This document shows positions 1 through 7,767 of a DNA stretch of 37,152 nt, one piece after another (within the stretch, counting starts at the first letter, position 1; the number at the start of each line of letters is the position of its first letter). A model generated the notes under the pieces. The model ran no database searches. It was given only the letters and a program-made list of their open reading frames with translations, and was not told the DNA's origin. The position numbers and the translations under genes are program-made. The DNA comes from Fibrobacterota bacterium (GTDB taxonomy: Bacteria > Fibrobacterota > Fibrobacteria > UBA11236): NCBI GenBank assembly GCA_023249635.1, contig JAHFCH010000042.1, positions 1 to 37,152 on the forward strand, given 5' to 3'.

Positions 1-1
1 G

Positions 2-1087
2 GAATGCACCCTGGCCGCTTTGTCCTTCCCGGGCAAGAACGGCGAGTTGGTCGGCCCCGAGCTGATCGTCGACGACGGCGGCGACGCCACCCTGCTCCTG
101 CACTGGGGCGTCAAGGCCGAGAAGGACGCGTCCTTCCTCGACCGCAAGGCCGGCTCCGAAGAGGAAGCCGTCATCCTGAAGCTGCTGAAGCGCACCCTCA
201 AGGAAAACCCCGGCATGTGGGCCCGTTATGTCAAGGATTGGAAGGGCGTCTCGGAAGAGACCACCACCGGCGTGCACCGCCTGTACCAGATGTTCGAGAA
301 GGGCGAGTTGCTCGTCCCCGCCATCAACGTGAACGACTCGGTGACCAAGTCCAAGTTCGACAACCTGTACGGCTGCCGTGAATCGCTGGCCGACGGCATC
401 AAGCGCGCGACCGACACCATGGTTGCCGGCAAGATCGCCGTCATCTGCGGCTACGGCGACGTGGGCAAGGGCTGCGCCCAGTCCATGCGCAACTTCGGCG
501 CCCGCACCATCGTCACCGAAATCGACCCCATCTGCGCCCTGCAGGCCGCGATGGAAGGCTACAAGGTGACCACCGTCGAGGACGCGCTGGCCGAAGGTAA
601 CATCTTCGTTACTACGACCGGCAACGTCGACATCATCACCGCCGAGCACATGAGCAAGATGAAGGATCAGTCCATCGTCTGCAACATCGGCCACTTCGAC
701 TCCGAAGTGGATATCACCGGCCTGCGCAACTGGCCCGGCATCAAGCACACCAACATCAAGCCCCAGGTGGACAAGTACACCTTCCCCGACGGTCATTGCA
801 TCTACCTGCTGGCCGAAGGCCGCCTGGTGAATCTCGGCTGCGCCACCGGCCATCCGAGCTTCGTGATGTCGACCTCGTTCACGAACCAGTCCCTGGCCCA
901 GATCGAACTTTGGACCAAGAAGCTGGCCGTGGGCGTCTACACCTTGCCCAAGCACTTGGACGAGGAAGTGGCCCGCCTGCATCTGGACAAGCTGGGCGTG
1001 AAGCTGACCAAGCTGAACAAGAAACAGTCCGACTATATCAACGTGCCGGTGGAAGGGCCTTACAAGGCCAATCATTACAGGTACTAG
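2..1087 (+). CDS. ahcY: Adenosylhomocysteinase (S-adenosyl-L-homocysteine hydrolase), 5' truncated by window edge
   Basis: Hydrolyses S-adenosylhomocysteine to adenosine and homocysteine in the cytosolic activated-methyl cycle, using tightly bound NAD. The frame is open from base 2, so the true start lies outside; 361 residues are visible against roughly 430-470 in the family. Recognisable landmarks are [12 protein letters not shown], the substrate/catalytic stretch [16 protein letters not shown], the Rossmann loop [19 protein letters not shown], the NIGHFD segment, [12 protein letters not shown] and the family C-terminus ending [10 protein letters not shown] strong terminator lies 37 bases after the stop, so it ends its transcription unit. 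The ORF also carries a perfect copy of the dispersed GTAAC-N6-GTTAC motif at 597-612. The identification is very secure from the motifs. Confidence 0.97.
   Translation, partial: ECTLAALSFPGKNGELVGPELIVDDGGDATLLLHWGVKAEKDASFLDRKAGSEEEAVILKLLKRTLKENPGMWARYVKDWKGVSEETTTGVHRLYQMFEKGELLVPAINVNDSVTKSKFDNLYGCRESLADGIKRATDTMVAGKIAVICGYGDVGKGCAQSMRNFGARTIVTEIDPICALQAAMEGYKVTTVEDALAEGNIFVTTTGNVDIITAEHMSKMKDQSIVCNIGHFDSEVDITGLRNWPGIKHTNIKPQVDKYTFPDGHCIYLLAEGRLVNLGCATGHPSFVMSTSFTNQSLAQIELWTKKLAVGVYTLPKHLDEEVARLHLDKLGVKLTKLNKKQSDYINVPVEGPYKANHYRY
597..612. repeat. Dispersed inverted repeat GTAAC-N6-GTTAC, copy 1 (perfect)
   Basis: Perfect bipartite palindrome with spacer ATCTTC inside ahcY. It is one of six exact copies in the window. 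The half-sites are 11 bp apart centre to centre. Confidence 0.75.
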
Positions 1088-1123
1088 GCCCTACCGGCCT
1101 TACAGCCATTGTTGAAGCCAAGC

Positions 1124-1154
1124 AGCCCCCGGAGGAAACTCCGGGGGCTTTTTT
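1124..1154 (+). terminator. Rho-independent terminator after ahcY
   Basis: Perfect 11-bp stem (1124-1134 with 1139-1149) closed by a GAAA tetraloop and followed by six T residues (1149-1154). The stop codon of the convergent fic gene (1155-1153 on the minus strand) lies in the T run, so the hairpin also sits directly after fic, but there is no T tract on that side. Confidence 0.93.
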
Positions 1155-2298
1155 ACGGCACCATTTCCCTTTCGAATAACGCGATGTACCGCTGGAAGGC
1201 GAAAATCCGGTTGCGTTTGAAGCCCGTGGTCTCCTGCAGGATTCTGAGGCGGATCAAATCCTCGATCAGACGCAAGGCCGTGGATAGGTTGATGGAAAAG
1301 GCCACGACCAAGTCCTGCCCATCCACGATGGGAGTGCTGAACAACAGGTGCAACGCATTCCGCGCCAAGGGCGTTTTCTTCCCCAGGGTGAGGATATTGC
1401 GCTCGCATTCCTCACGCAAGGCGATGATGGAGCGGAAAGTCTGGATCGCATTCTCTGCGGTCTGCCGGATACCCTCCAGGAAGAAGCGAAGCCATTGGCG
1501 TAAATCGCTATGCGTTCTCACGCGCATCAGATTGTCGTAGTACAAGGTCTTATGCTGCTCGAAAAAGGCGGACAGGTACAGGGACGGCTTGGCCAGCAAG
1601 CCGCGCTCCACCAGGTATAAGGGAATCATCAAGCGCCCGATTCGCCCGTTTGCATCCAGGAAGGGATGGATGGTTTCGAACTGGTAATGCGCGATGCCTA
1701 TCTTAATCAGATCGGGCACCGGGTGGTCATGCTCATTCAGGAACCTTTCCAGGTCGGACATCAGTTCGGGCACTTCCCGTTGATGCGGCGGAATGAACAC
1801 CGCATCCTTGAGAGATGCCCCGCCGATCCAATTCTGGCTGCTGCGGAACTCCCCCGGCAGCTTCTTTTCACCGCGCACGCCTTGCATCAGGATGCGATGG
1901 GTTTCACGCAGTAACCGTCCCGACACGGGCAAGGTGCCCAATGCTCCGATGGCCTGATTCATGGCGTGGATGTAATTGCGGACTTCTTCCCAATCCCTAC
2001 GCTTCTCGGGATCGACGTTCTCGATCTTCTGCAGCACATCCCCGATATTGGTTTGCGTGCCTTCGATGCGGCTGCTGGTGGTGGCTTCCTTGTTCACATG
2101 CATGCGGATGAAGAAATCCACATTCGGCACCAGTTGGGAGAAGGCGTTCAACTCGCCCAATTTGCGGTCGGCTTGGCTGAGCAATGTCCCCAGGTCGGCA
2201 TCGTTCACAGTCCATGCATGATTGACCATGGACGGCTGGAAGGTCCGGTACTGGAACTCATCCCGGAAGCTCCCGGAACTGAAATGCTGGATATCCAT
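1153..2298 (-). CDS. Fic family protein (probable AMP-transferase) with C-terminal helix-turn-helix-like region
   Basis: Fic-fold enzymes usually transfer AMP from ATP to a hydroxyl on a target protein. This 381-residue protein has the Fic signature HPFLDANGRIGR at residues 211-222, with the catalytic His and the anion/Mg-binding loop intact except that the usual G of DGNGR is A. An N-terminal SSRIEG at 75-80 fits the (S/T)xxxE(G/N) inhibitory-helix motif of autoinhibited class II Fic proteins, so activity should be held in check by the Glu. The C-terminal ~100 residues (LVVAFSINLSTALRLIEDLIRL) look like a winged helix, as in many bacterial stand-alone Fic proteins. A GAGG sequence lies about 10 bases before the ATG. 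No antitoxin-like partner is adjacent. A 9-bp-arm inverted repeat lies about 40 bases upstream. The target is unknown. Confidence 0.92.
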   Translation of the reverse strand: MDIQHFSSGSFRDEFQYRTFQPSMVNHAWTVNDADLGTLLSQADRKLGELNAFSQLVPNVDFFIRMHVNKEATTSSRIEGTQTNIGDVLQKIENVDPEKRRDWEEVRNYIHAMNQAIGALGTLPVSGRLLRETHRILMQGVRGEKKLPGEFRSSQNWIGGASLKDAVFIPPHQREVPELMSDLERFLNEHDHPVPDLIKIGIAHYQFETIHPFLDANGRIGRLMIPLYLVERGLLAKPSLYLSAFFEQHKTLYYDNLMRVRTHSDLRQWLRFFLEGIRQTAENAIQTFRSIIALREECERNILTLGKKTPLARNALHLLFSTPIVDGQDLVVAFSINLSTALRLIEDLIRLRILQETTGFKRNRIFAFQRYIALFEREMVP

Positions 2299-2338
2299 GG
2301 CTCATGCACCTCGAAGGCTTCTGCCCGTAAAATCTATT

Positions 2339-2370
2339 TTAATTGCAGGTAATTTATTTTGTGCAATTAA
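2339..2370 (-). promoter_or_regulatory. Inverted repeat overlapping a candidate fic promoter (putative operator)
   Basis: Perfect 9-bp arms TTAATTGCA (2339-2347) and TGCAATTAA (2362-2370) around a 14-bp AT-rich spacer. On the minus strand a TTGCAC (-35-like) lies in one arm and a TAAAAT (-10-like) overlaps the end of the other, with a long 19-bp spacing. A dimeric repressor bound here would block transcription of fic. I infer possible autoregulation by the HTH-like C-terminus of Fic. The promoter hexamers themselves are only moderately good. Confidence 0.5.
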
Positions 2371-2415
2371 GAAAAGCCACACTTGCGGATAAAGCCGGGT
2401 TAAAGGCTCAAAACT

Positions 2416-2427
2416 CCCAAATTTGGG
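2416..2427. promoter_or_regulatory. 12-bp perfect palindrome in the fic / proline-rich gene intergenic region
   Basis: CCCAAATTTGGG is self-complementary over all 12 bases. It lies about 140 bases before the ATG chosen for the plus-strand proline-rich gene and 118 bases upstream of fic, in the divergent spacer. It could be a regulator site for either gene. No function is demonstrated by the sequence alone. Confidence 0.35.
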
Positions 2428-2564
2428 GAAAATCGAGGCTTGGGGGCGATTTGACGGCCAGGCACAGTCCGGGGGCTTTCGCTCCAGGACAGAAAAAAAG
2501 CGTAACCAGTCCCCCATCCTTAGGCCTTGGACGCAGCCCCTTCCCCGGTTTCCGGGCGCAGATT

Positions 2565-3611
2565 ATGGGCATGCCGGGCATCAACCCCAATTCCCATCCC
2601 TCGGGAGGGCACCAGCTCCGTCCGCGCCAGGAGGGTAACGCCTATGTCACGGGGGGGCATTCCCTGCGCCCGCGTACCGATGGCCATCCCGCCGGGCAGC
2701 CGGAAGCCTCCGTTCCAGCGCCCGTTCCCCGTCCCCGCCCGGGAGGAGCCGCGCCGGAATCGCTCCAGTTGGCCTTGCCGTCGCCGGAAGCTCAGGCTCA
2801 GGCGCTGCCGCAGCGTCCGCCTACGCCCCCGGTCCAACCGGGCATCTCGGACCATCCCTTCCTGGGCTATTTCACCGCCACGCGCGAAGAAACCTTGGCG
2901 CATCCGCGCTTCAACCAGCAGGTCGCGAACTTCTCCGGGCATAACCTGTACGGTCAGCGCAATCCCGCCCATATCCAGAACTATGATCTCGACAGCGACA
3001 CGCGCATCCCGCCGCGCATGGGCCCGGGCCCCAGCGAGGTCTCGCAGCAATTCATCGCACCCGAAAACGGCCGGCCCGCCTCGCCCGGCAATCCGCAGGG
3101 CGTACTGTACGACCACCCGCAGACGGGACCGGGAAGATCGGATGGCCATAGCTACAGTTCCGGCGGCGCCTTCCCGGAGATGGGTACGCAGAACGCGATC
3201 CATTCCCATCCCTATTCCGATCCCATGGGGCGCCCGGACGCGTCCGTGTTCGGGCCCAGCCAATCGGACATCGACGTGGCGCGCAACAGCAACAACCTCT
3301 TCCGTCAGGAGGGGCTGGACCTTTCCCACCACAATATACAGACGCCGGCCATACCGCTGGCGACGCCGCAACCGGGCGGCCCCACCCATCTGGACCCGAA
3401 TTACCTGCGTGTGTATCCGGAAGGCTACGGCGTGGTGCGGCCCAATCCCGATCCCATCGGGAATCCCAATCCTCCGGTGAGCCTGGATCGGTTCAACCAT
3501 CCGGATCCGAGGGATACCCACTATCCGCCTACACCATTAGGCCCTACCGATGCTCCGGACCATCCGGGCCAAGTCTATCCGGCGGGACCCGACTATCAGG
3601 GCCGGTTTTAA
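2565..3611 (+). CDS. Proline-rich protein with a JAMM-like HSHP...SxxD motif (unknown function)
   Basis: The protein has 348 residues from the ATG at 2565 and is extremely rich in Pro, Gly, Asn, His and Asp, with repeated short turns such as HPSGGHQLRP and GGHSLRP near the N-terminus. At residues 213-216 it has HSHP followed 15 residues later by SQSD (232-235). This is the metal-ligand pattern of JAB1/MPN/Mov34 (JAMM) proteases and the related DUF4329-type domain, but with a spacer longer than the usual 7-10. PENGRPASPGNPQGVLY about 35-50 residues upstream could supply the catalytic Glu. There is no signal peptide. No convincing Shine-Dalgarno precedes 2565, and the frame stays open upstream to a TTG at 2343, so the start is uncertain. 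It converges on the matrixin gene with only 2 bp between the stops. The domain call is inference from the motif. Confidence 0.55.
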   Translation: MGMPGINPNSHPSGGHQLRPRQEGNAYVTGGHSLRPRTDGHPAGQPEASVPAPVPRPRPGGAAPESLQLALPSPEAQAQALPQRPPTPPVQPGISDHPFLGYFTATREETLAHPRFNQQVANFSGHNLYGQRNPAHIQNYDLDSDTRIPPRMGPGPSEVSQQFIAPENGRPASPGNPQGVLYDHPQTGPGRSDGHSYSSGGAFPEMGTQNAIHSHPYSDPMGRPDASVFGPSQSDIDVARNSNNLFRQEGLDLSHHNIQTPAIPLATPQPGGPTHLDPNYLRVYPEGYGVVRPNPDPIGNPNPPVSLDRFNHPDPRDTHYPPTPLGPTDAPDHPGQVYPAGPDYQGRF

Positions 3612-3613
3612 CC

Positions 3614-5074
3614 TCACTGATTGCCGTTGCCTCGCGCCCCTGGGTGTACATACTCCGGCCTTGCGGCAGAACCGCTAGCTTCTCCCGGTTCGCGCCCCAG
3701 CGCATCAACCTCCTTGCGCGGCCGCGCCGGATTCCGGAGGGAGGCCTTGCCGCCCGCGATCCCGACCCCGGTGCCTACCCGTAGCGTGAGTGTTACCGTA
3801 TCGACCACGCTTCTCCGGTCCACGATGGGGATCTTCAGCGTGTAGGATCCATTCCCGATGGGGACGCCGCGCACCGATAGGAAGGCGTTCCCGTTCACGG
3901 CATCGCCCGTGGTGCGGATATCCTGTTCCATTTTCACGGTCAGGCCCGGTGGTATGTTGGCCGCGAAGACCCCCTGCAAATCCCTGATTTGCAGGCCGCG
4001 GACTCCGCCCCGCAAGTGGATCCAGGCATCGTAGCGTTTGCCCGAAGGCGCATCCGGTAAGGCCGTGGATGCCATGGGCAGGAACCGTCCGCGGAAGCTG
4101 ACCCATAGGGATTCGGCGGCCACACTGTCGGCATGCACCGGTTCGATGGCCACGGAAATGTCGCCCAGGTCCAGGGAATCCCCGGCGGCCACGGTACGGC
4201 GCAGGGAGGCGGGTTCCGGCGCGTTATCGACCTGCGCCTCCACGCGGATGTTGGCGGGTTCGTCGACATTCAACAGGCCGCGATAGCTTTTCCCGTCCAG
4301 GAAGCGGAGATCATAGTTGCCGGGGGGAATGCCGCAGAGATCGAAACGGCCCGCCCACAATCCGTAGAAGGCGGATAGCCGCCCGATCACGGGCTTCCCG
4401 CCCATATCCACGGCCACTACGTTCATGCCTCCGATTCCCGTAGCGGGCGGACCCGCGGAAACCAGTCGGCCGGTGATGCAGCCGGTTTCGGCGCGCAGGG
4501 AGCGGACGGGATCCGGATAGGCCAGCGAGGCGGCGGCAATGTCGTCCGCCAATGGGACCGGACTGGCCACGGCCCAATGCATGGCCGGCAAGGTTCCGGC
4601 CGGGAAAAGCTGACCGATGCTGGTATGCCCGAAACCCAAGGCGTGGCCAATCTCATGGACCGCCACCGGCGCGATATCCTCGATATTGTCGGCGACCGCG
4701 CCGAACCAGGTACCGGGACCGGTCTCGGACGCATAGGTCGCGCCGCCGGAAGTCAGATCGGACGCATTGCCCACGATCACCAGGAATTTCCCTTTGTCCA
4801 CCTTGGGCTGCGTGGCGCCGTGCAGGGTATCGGCGACCATGAAGCGCAGGCCGCAGGTGGGAATGTCCTCCCATCTCTGGAAGCCTTCCCGGATATGGCC
4901 GAGAGCGCGGGCCTGATGCTCCGCGGTGACGCCGTCCTTGACCCAATACACCACGGGAACAGGCTTGGACGCTACCTCCGGGGCCATGCGCCCGATGATT
5001 TCATATCCGTGGGAACCGCCCGTGCCCAGTACCAGCGTCGCCCCGAGCGAAAACCAACGTGCTGACTTGGCCAT
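3614..5074 (-). CDS. Secreted matrixin-like zinc metalloprotease with C-terminal carboxypeptidase-regulatory-like domain
   Basis: This 486-residue protein begins with an N-terminal hydrophobic signal region (WFSLGATLVLGTGG). The catalytic domain contains HEIGHALGFGH at 140-150, the HExxHxxGxxH zinc motif of metzincins, and AM165HW, a likely Met-turn, as in M10 matrixins. From about residue 190 (CITGRLVSAGPPATGIGGMNVVAV) it resembles the beta-sandwich CarboxypepD_reg fold, followed by an uncharacterised beta-rich C-terminus. The zymogen cysteine switch is not apparent. An AAGGGGG ribosome site lies 5 bases before the ATG. It probably acts outside the cytoplasm as a peptidase. The substrate is unknown. 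It sits among the proline-rich JAMM-like genes, but with its own RBS and a 110-base upstream gap. Confidence 0.88.
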   Translation of the reverse strand: MAKSARWFSLGATLVLGTGGSHGYEIIGRMAPEVASKPVPVVYWVKDGVTAEHQARALGHIREGFQRWEDIPTCGLRFMVADTLHGATQPKVDKGKFLVIVGNASDLTSGGATYASETGPGTWFGAVADNIEDIAPVAVHEIGHALGFGHTSIGQLFPAGTLPAMHWAVASPVPLADDIAAASLAYPDPVRSLRAETGCITGRLVSAGPPATGIGGMNVVAVDMGGKPVIGRLSAFYGLWAGRFDLCGIPPGNYDLRFLDGKSYRGLLNVDEPANIRVEAQVDNAPEPASLRRTVAAGDSLDLGDISVAIEPVHADSVAAESLWVSFRGRFLPMASTALPDAPSGKRYDAWIHLRGGVRGLQIRDLQGVFAANIPPGLTVKMEQDIRTTGDAVNGNAFLSVRGVPIGNGSYTLKIPIVDRRSVVDTVTLTLRVGTGVGIAGGKASLRNPARPRKEVDALGREPGEASGSAARPEYVHPGARGNGNQ

Positions 5075-5183
5075 GTTACCCCCTTGAGCGCCGATGGCGC
5101 CTCACTAGGATAACGGGGAACCTGCAGCCCGGGTTCCCGTCCCGTTCCCTGATCGCCGCGAACCGCCGCGAAAATCGGTCCGG

Positions 5184-6029
5184 TTACGGTAGGCCTTGCC
5201 CTTCACCGTTGCGCTTCCGGTCCGCCGCTTGCCTGCGCATATCCTGCCACAGCGCCCGCTCTTCCGACACCGGGCCTTCCGAGCCGGAAGCCGGCCGATG
5301 CGGGGCCGCGCGGGTTTCCGGTATCGGCGCGTTCCGGAATTCTTGCGGGAGTCCCGGCGCGCCGGGCCGTTCCATCCCGCCGATGGCGGGATGCCGATTG
5401 AGAATCAAGCGGAACATGGGATTGTCCGTAGCCTGCAGCAGATCGCGCATATCATGATCGTTGCCGGGTCCTAATCGATTTTCAATATGCCGATCCAACC
5501 CGTTCCAGAAATGCCCTACTTGGCGGGCCTCCTGTTCCGACATCGATCCGTGGGAGCCGGTACTGGACGAGGATCCTTCCCGTCTTACCTGCTCATCCGG
5601 AATCATCGATCCGGGCTGGGCTACGGAACGTATGGAACCAGGCGGGGAATCGTCGCGCAACCATGGCACGCTGCCGCGGAAGTCCGACTCCGAAGCCGCC
5701 GGGCTCGCGCCCGGAGGCAAGGCAGGCAATGGCTTTTCCAGCGACGAGGCCAACGACACGGAGCTCGCATTGGCCGAGATGTTCATATGCTCCAGATCGT
5801 GTCCCCCGGCAGCGGGCCGTGCGGGCGCGTTCTGGGGGCCCGCCGGAATGGATGGCCGCAGATGGGGCGGGTTCGGATTATGGGCCAGGTCGATGACCCC
5901 GCCCTGGGCCGATTTCCCTCCCTGGTATTTTACGGCCAGCGGCGCCGAGATGGCGGGCTTGGGCGCGTCCTTGGGCGGCGGCTTCGGCGCGCGGCCCCGG
6001 AAGAATGGCAGATTGGATAAACCTCGCAT
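5184..6029 (-). CDS. Proline-rich hypothetical protein
   Basis: I do not recognise this 281-residue protein. The first ~25 residues are basic and proline-rich (FFRGRAPKPPPKDAPKP). The middle is Ser/Pro-rich with KPLPALPP near residue 98. The C-terminal half is more ordinary and probably helical (EQEARQVGHFWNGLDRHIE, then DMRDLLQATDNPMFRLILN). AGGAG lies 7 bases before the ATG, supporting this start. It resembles the neighbouring JAMM-like proteins in composition and in the KPLPxLP motif, but I see no HSHP metal motif. It may be a member or accessory of the same locus. Confidence 0.6.
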   Translation of the reverse strand: MRGLSNLPFFRGRAPKPPPKDAPKPAISAPLAVKYQGGKSAQGGVIDLAHNPNPPHLRPSIPAGPQNAPARPAAGGHDLEHMNISANASSVSLASSLEKPLPALPPGASPAASESDFRGSVPWLRDDSPPGSIRSVAQPGSMIPDEQVRREGSSSSTGSHGSMSEQEARQVGHFWNGLDRHIENRLGPGNDHDMRDLLQATDNPMFRLILNRHPAIGGMERPGAPGLPQEFRNAPIPETRAAPHRPASGSEGPVSEERALWQDMRRQAADRKRNGEGQGLP

Positions 6030-6214
6030 GGAACGACTCCTATGTATCGTTCCCCCACTGCTGAAAAGATATCGCGGATCGTTTCGAGAGCGGGGAGGGG
6101 GAAGTCCCGTTGCCGGGGCCTGATTACGGGAGACGGGGATTTTTACGGCCGATTACGGCATTTCCAGGGCTGAAAGCGGCGGATTCGGACTGGAGTGGTT
6201 ATGGAGGTGTGGGC

Positions 6215-6889
6215 TCAGCCCGCCTTGCCGTACCGGTTGATGTCCACCCCTTCCACCATCGGTCCCTGGGGTAGCTTCGCTGTTACGTAGAGCATGGCTT
6301 TGCCCAGGGTAATGCTGTCCGTGACCGAAGGCGAGAGGGCGGCGATGAGCGGGAATAGCGGCCGCGACAGGGTGATGAGGACGTCGTATAAGGGGGTGCG
6401 GGAGCGGACCCCGCGCATGGGACGGATGAAGCCGGGACGGAACATGTAGGCGGCCTTGAAGGGGAGCTTGAGGATGGCGTTTTCGGTTTTGCCTTTTACC
6501 CGCGCCCACATGCGCTTGCCGGTTTCGCTGCTGTCGGTGCCGGTGCCGGAGACGTAGCAGAACACCGCTTGCGGGCTTGCGTCGGCCAACGCCTTCGCGA
6601 AGCCCAGGGTGAGATCATACGTCATCTTCGCGTACTCGGGTTCGGTCATCCCCACGGAAGAAACGCCCAGGCAGAAATAGCAGGCGTCCATGCCTTGCAG
6701 TTCCGCGGCGATGGGCGCGGGATTGGACATATCGGAAAGGAGCAGTTCCGTCAGCTTGGGATGTTGCATTCCCAGAGGCCGGCGGCCCACGGCCAGCACC
6801 CGGTCCACGGCGTGGCTATCCAGGCATTCCAGCAGTACGGCCTTGCCTACCATGCCGGTAGCCCCTGTCACGATCACCTTGAGTCCCAT
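6215..6889 (-). CDS. NAD(P)-binding Rossmann-fold protein (epimerase/HTATIP2-like short protein)
   Basis: This 224-residue protein starts with the nucleotide-binding motif VIVTGATGMVGKAVL, followed by VLAVGRRPLG, the pattern of atypical short-chain dehydrogenase / NmrA-like proteins. CYVSGTGTDSSETGKRMWARVKGKTENAIL places a conserved Ser and a Lys (VKGKTE) where the family usually has its Yxxx K region, but a canonical YxxxK is not evident. Catalysis is therefore unproven. A GGGAGG site lies 5 bases before the ATG. Cytosolic. It interrupts the run of proline-rich genes and is probably a separate housekeeping-type function. Confidence 0.85.
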   Translation of the reverse strand: MGLKVIVTGATGMVGKAVLLECLDSHAVDRVLAVGRRPLGMQHPKLTELLLSDMSNPAPIAAELQGMDACYFCLGVSSVGMTEPEYAKMTYDLTLGFAKALADASPQAVFCYVSGTGTDSSETGKRMWARVKGKTENAILKLPFKAAYMFRPGFIRPMRGVRSRTPLYDVLITLSRPLFPLIAALSPSVTDSITLGKAMLYVTAKLPQGPMVEGVDINRYGKAG

Positions 6890-6950
6890 GCGCGCCTCCC
6901 GGAAACGGTTACCGGGAAAAAGTTAGCCAATCTCCCGGGGCGCGCGGGTC

Positions 6951-7754
6951 TTAATGCCCGTCGAATCCCTCCAGGCTGGCGCCGGAAACCGTTGTCTCGG
7001 ATGCGGGCGCTGCCTCATGGCCGACGCTCCCTCCCGTCGATGAGGTATCCTGCAGGTTACCCTGGTCAGGGAGAGGAGGCAGGGGCTTGTCGCCTGTCGG
7101 GCGCGGGAACGGATCGTAGAGTCGCGCGTATTCCAGCCCGCCATGGCGTCCGGACGGTTCCCCGCTGTAGCCGAAGAATGCGTCGCTGACCGGATCGTAC
7201 AGGAGCGATCCGTCCAATTGGGTGCCGGGGCGGTTGAGCGCGTTGGTGCGGTTGCGATGGGCCGAACGGTGATCGGCCTCGCTGGGGATATCATTACCGA
7301 GGCGAGGGATGTTGGGATGGCTGTGGATGTCGACGCGGGTACCCGGCGGGTATAGCCCGGGTTGATGGGGAATGCCCCAATCGGTGCCTACGATCAGGCC
7401 GGGCTGATTGGCCAGCATGCGATCGCCTTCGCGCCGGTAAGTCTGTTTGTATTCCAACGCATCGAAGGCAGGTTTGAATCCGCGCGCCTCGGCGGCATCG
7501 GACTTGGCCTGGTAACGCGCCTTGAAGTCCCGGGTGGCATCGGCCTCGTCCCGGGTCATGGGCCGGGTGCGCGCCGGATAGGTCGGCATCTCGGGATGGA
7601 ATTTCCCGGTGGCGCGGCGTAAGGGAAACATCGCGCCCAAGTGGAGATCGCGCTTGCGGGCCTCCTTCGTCACGGGTTCGTAGTCCATGGAAGGGGTACG
7701 CTCTAGACGCGGTGCGGATGGGGGCCGAAAGATGCGGCTGATGAGGGAGAACAT
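6951..7754 (-). CDS. Proline-rich JAMM-like protein, paralogue A
   Basis: The protein has 267 residues from the ATG at 7754. I chose this start because MF...TPSMDYEPVTK aligns with MF...TPSLKYQPMTK of the upstream paralogue; an ATG at 7790 would overlap that gene and has no ribosome site. HSHP at 144-147 and SEAD at 158-161 give an exact HxHP-x10-SxxD JAMM pattern. Conserved Glu residues in LEYKQTYRREG (about 101 and 109) are candidates for the catalytic base. Downstream, NALNRPGTQLDGSLLYDPVSDAFFGYSGE resembles the strand that follows the motif in JAB/DUF4329 domains. The C-terminus is disordered and includes KPLPPLP. There is no signal peptide. The next gene upstream is its paralogue, ending 13 bases before this start. 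I infer a metallo-isopeptidase-like fold; the function is unknown. Confidence 0.65.
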   Translation of the reverse strand: MFSLISRIFRPPSAPRLERTPSMDYEPVTKEARKRDLHLGAMFPLRRATGKFHPEMPTYPARTRPMTRDEADATRDFKARYQAKSDAAEARGFKPAFDALEYKQTYRREGDRMLANQPGLIVGTDWGIPHQPGLYPPGTRVDIHSHPNIPRLGNDIPSEADHRSAHRNRTNALNRPGTQLDGSLLYDPVSDAFFGYSGEPSGRHGGLEYARLYDPFPRPTGDKPLPPLPDQGNLQDTSSTGGSVGHEAAPASETTVSGASLEGFDGH

Positions 7755-7767
7755 CAGCGGTCCGGCT

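Noticed and set aside
2520-3521. 333-residue minus-strand ORF opposite the proline-rich JAMM-like gene
   Set aside because: I weighed it because both are low complexity, but the plus strand holds HSHP and SxxD in a sensible order and the minus frame is Arg/Gly/Val-rich with no motif.
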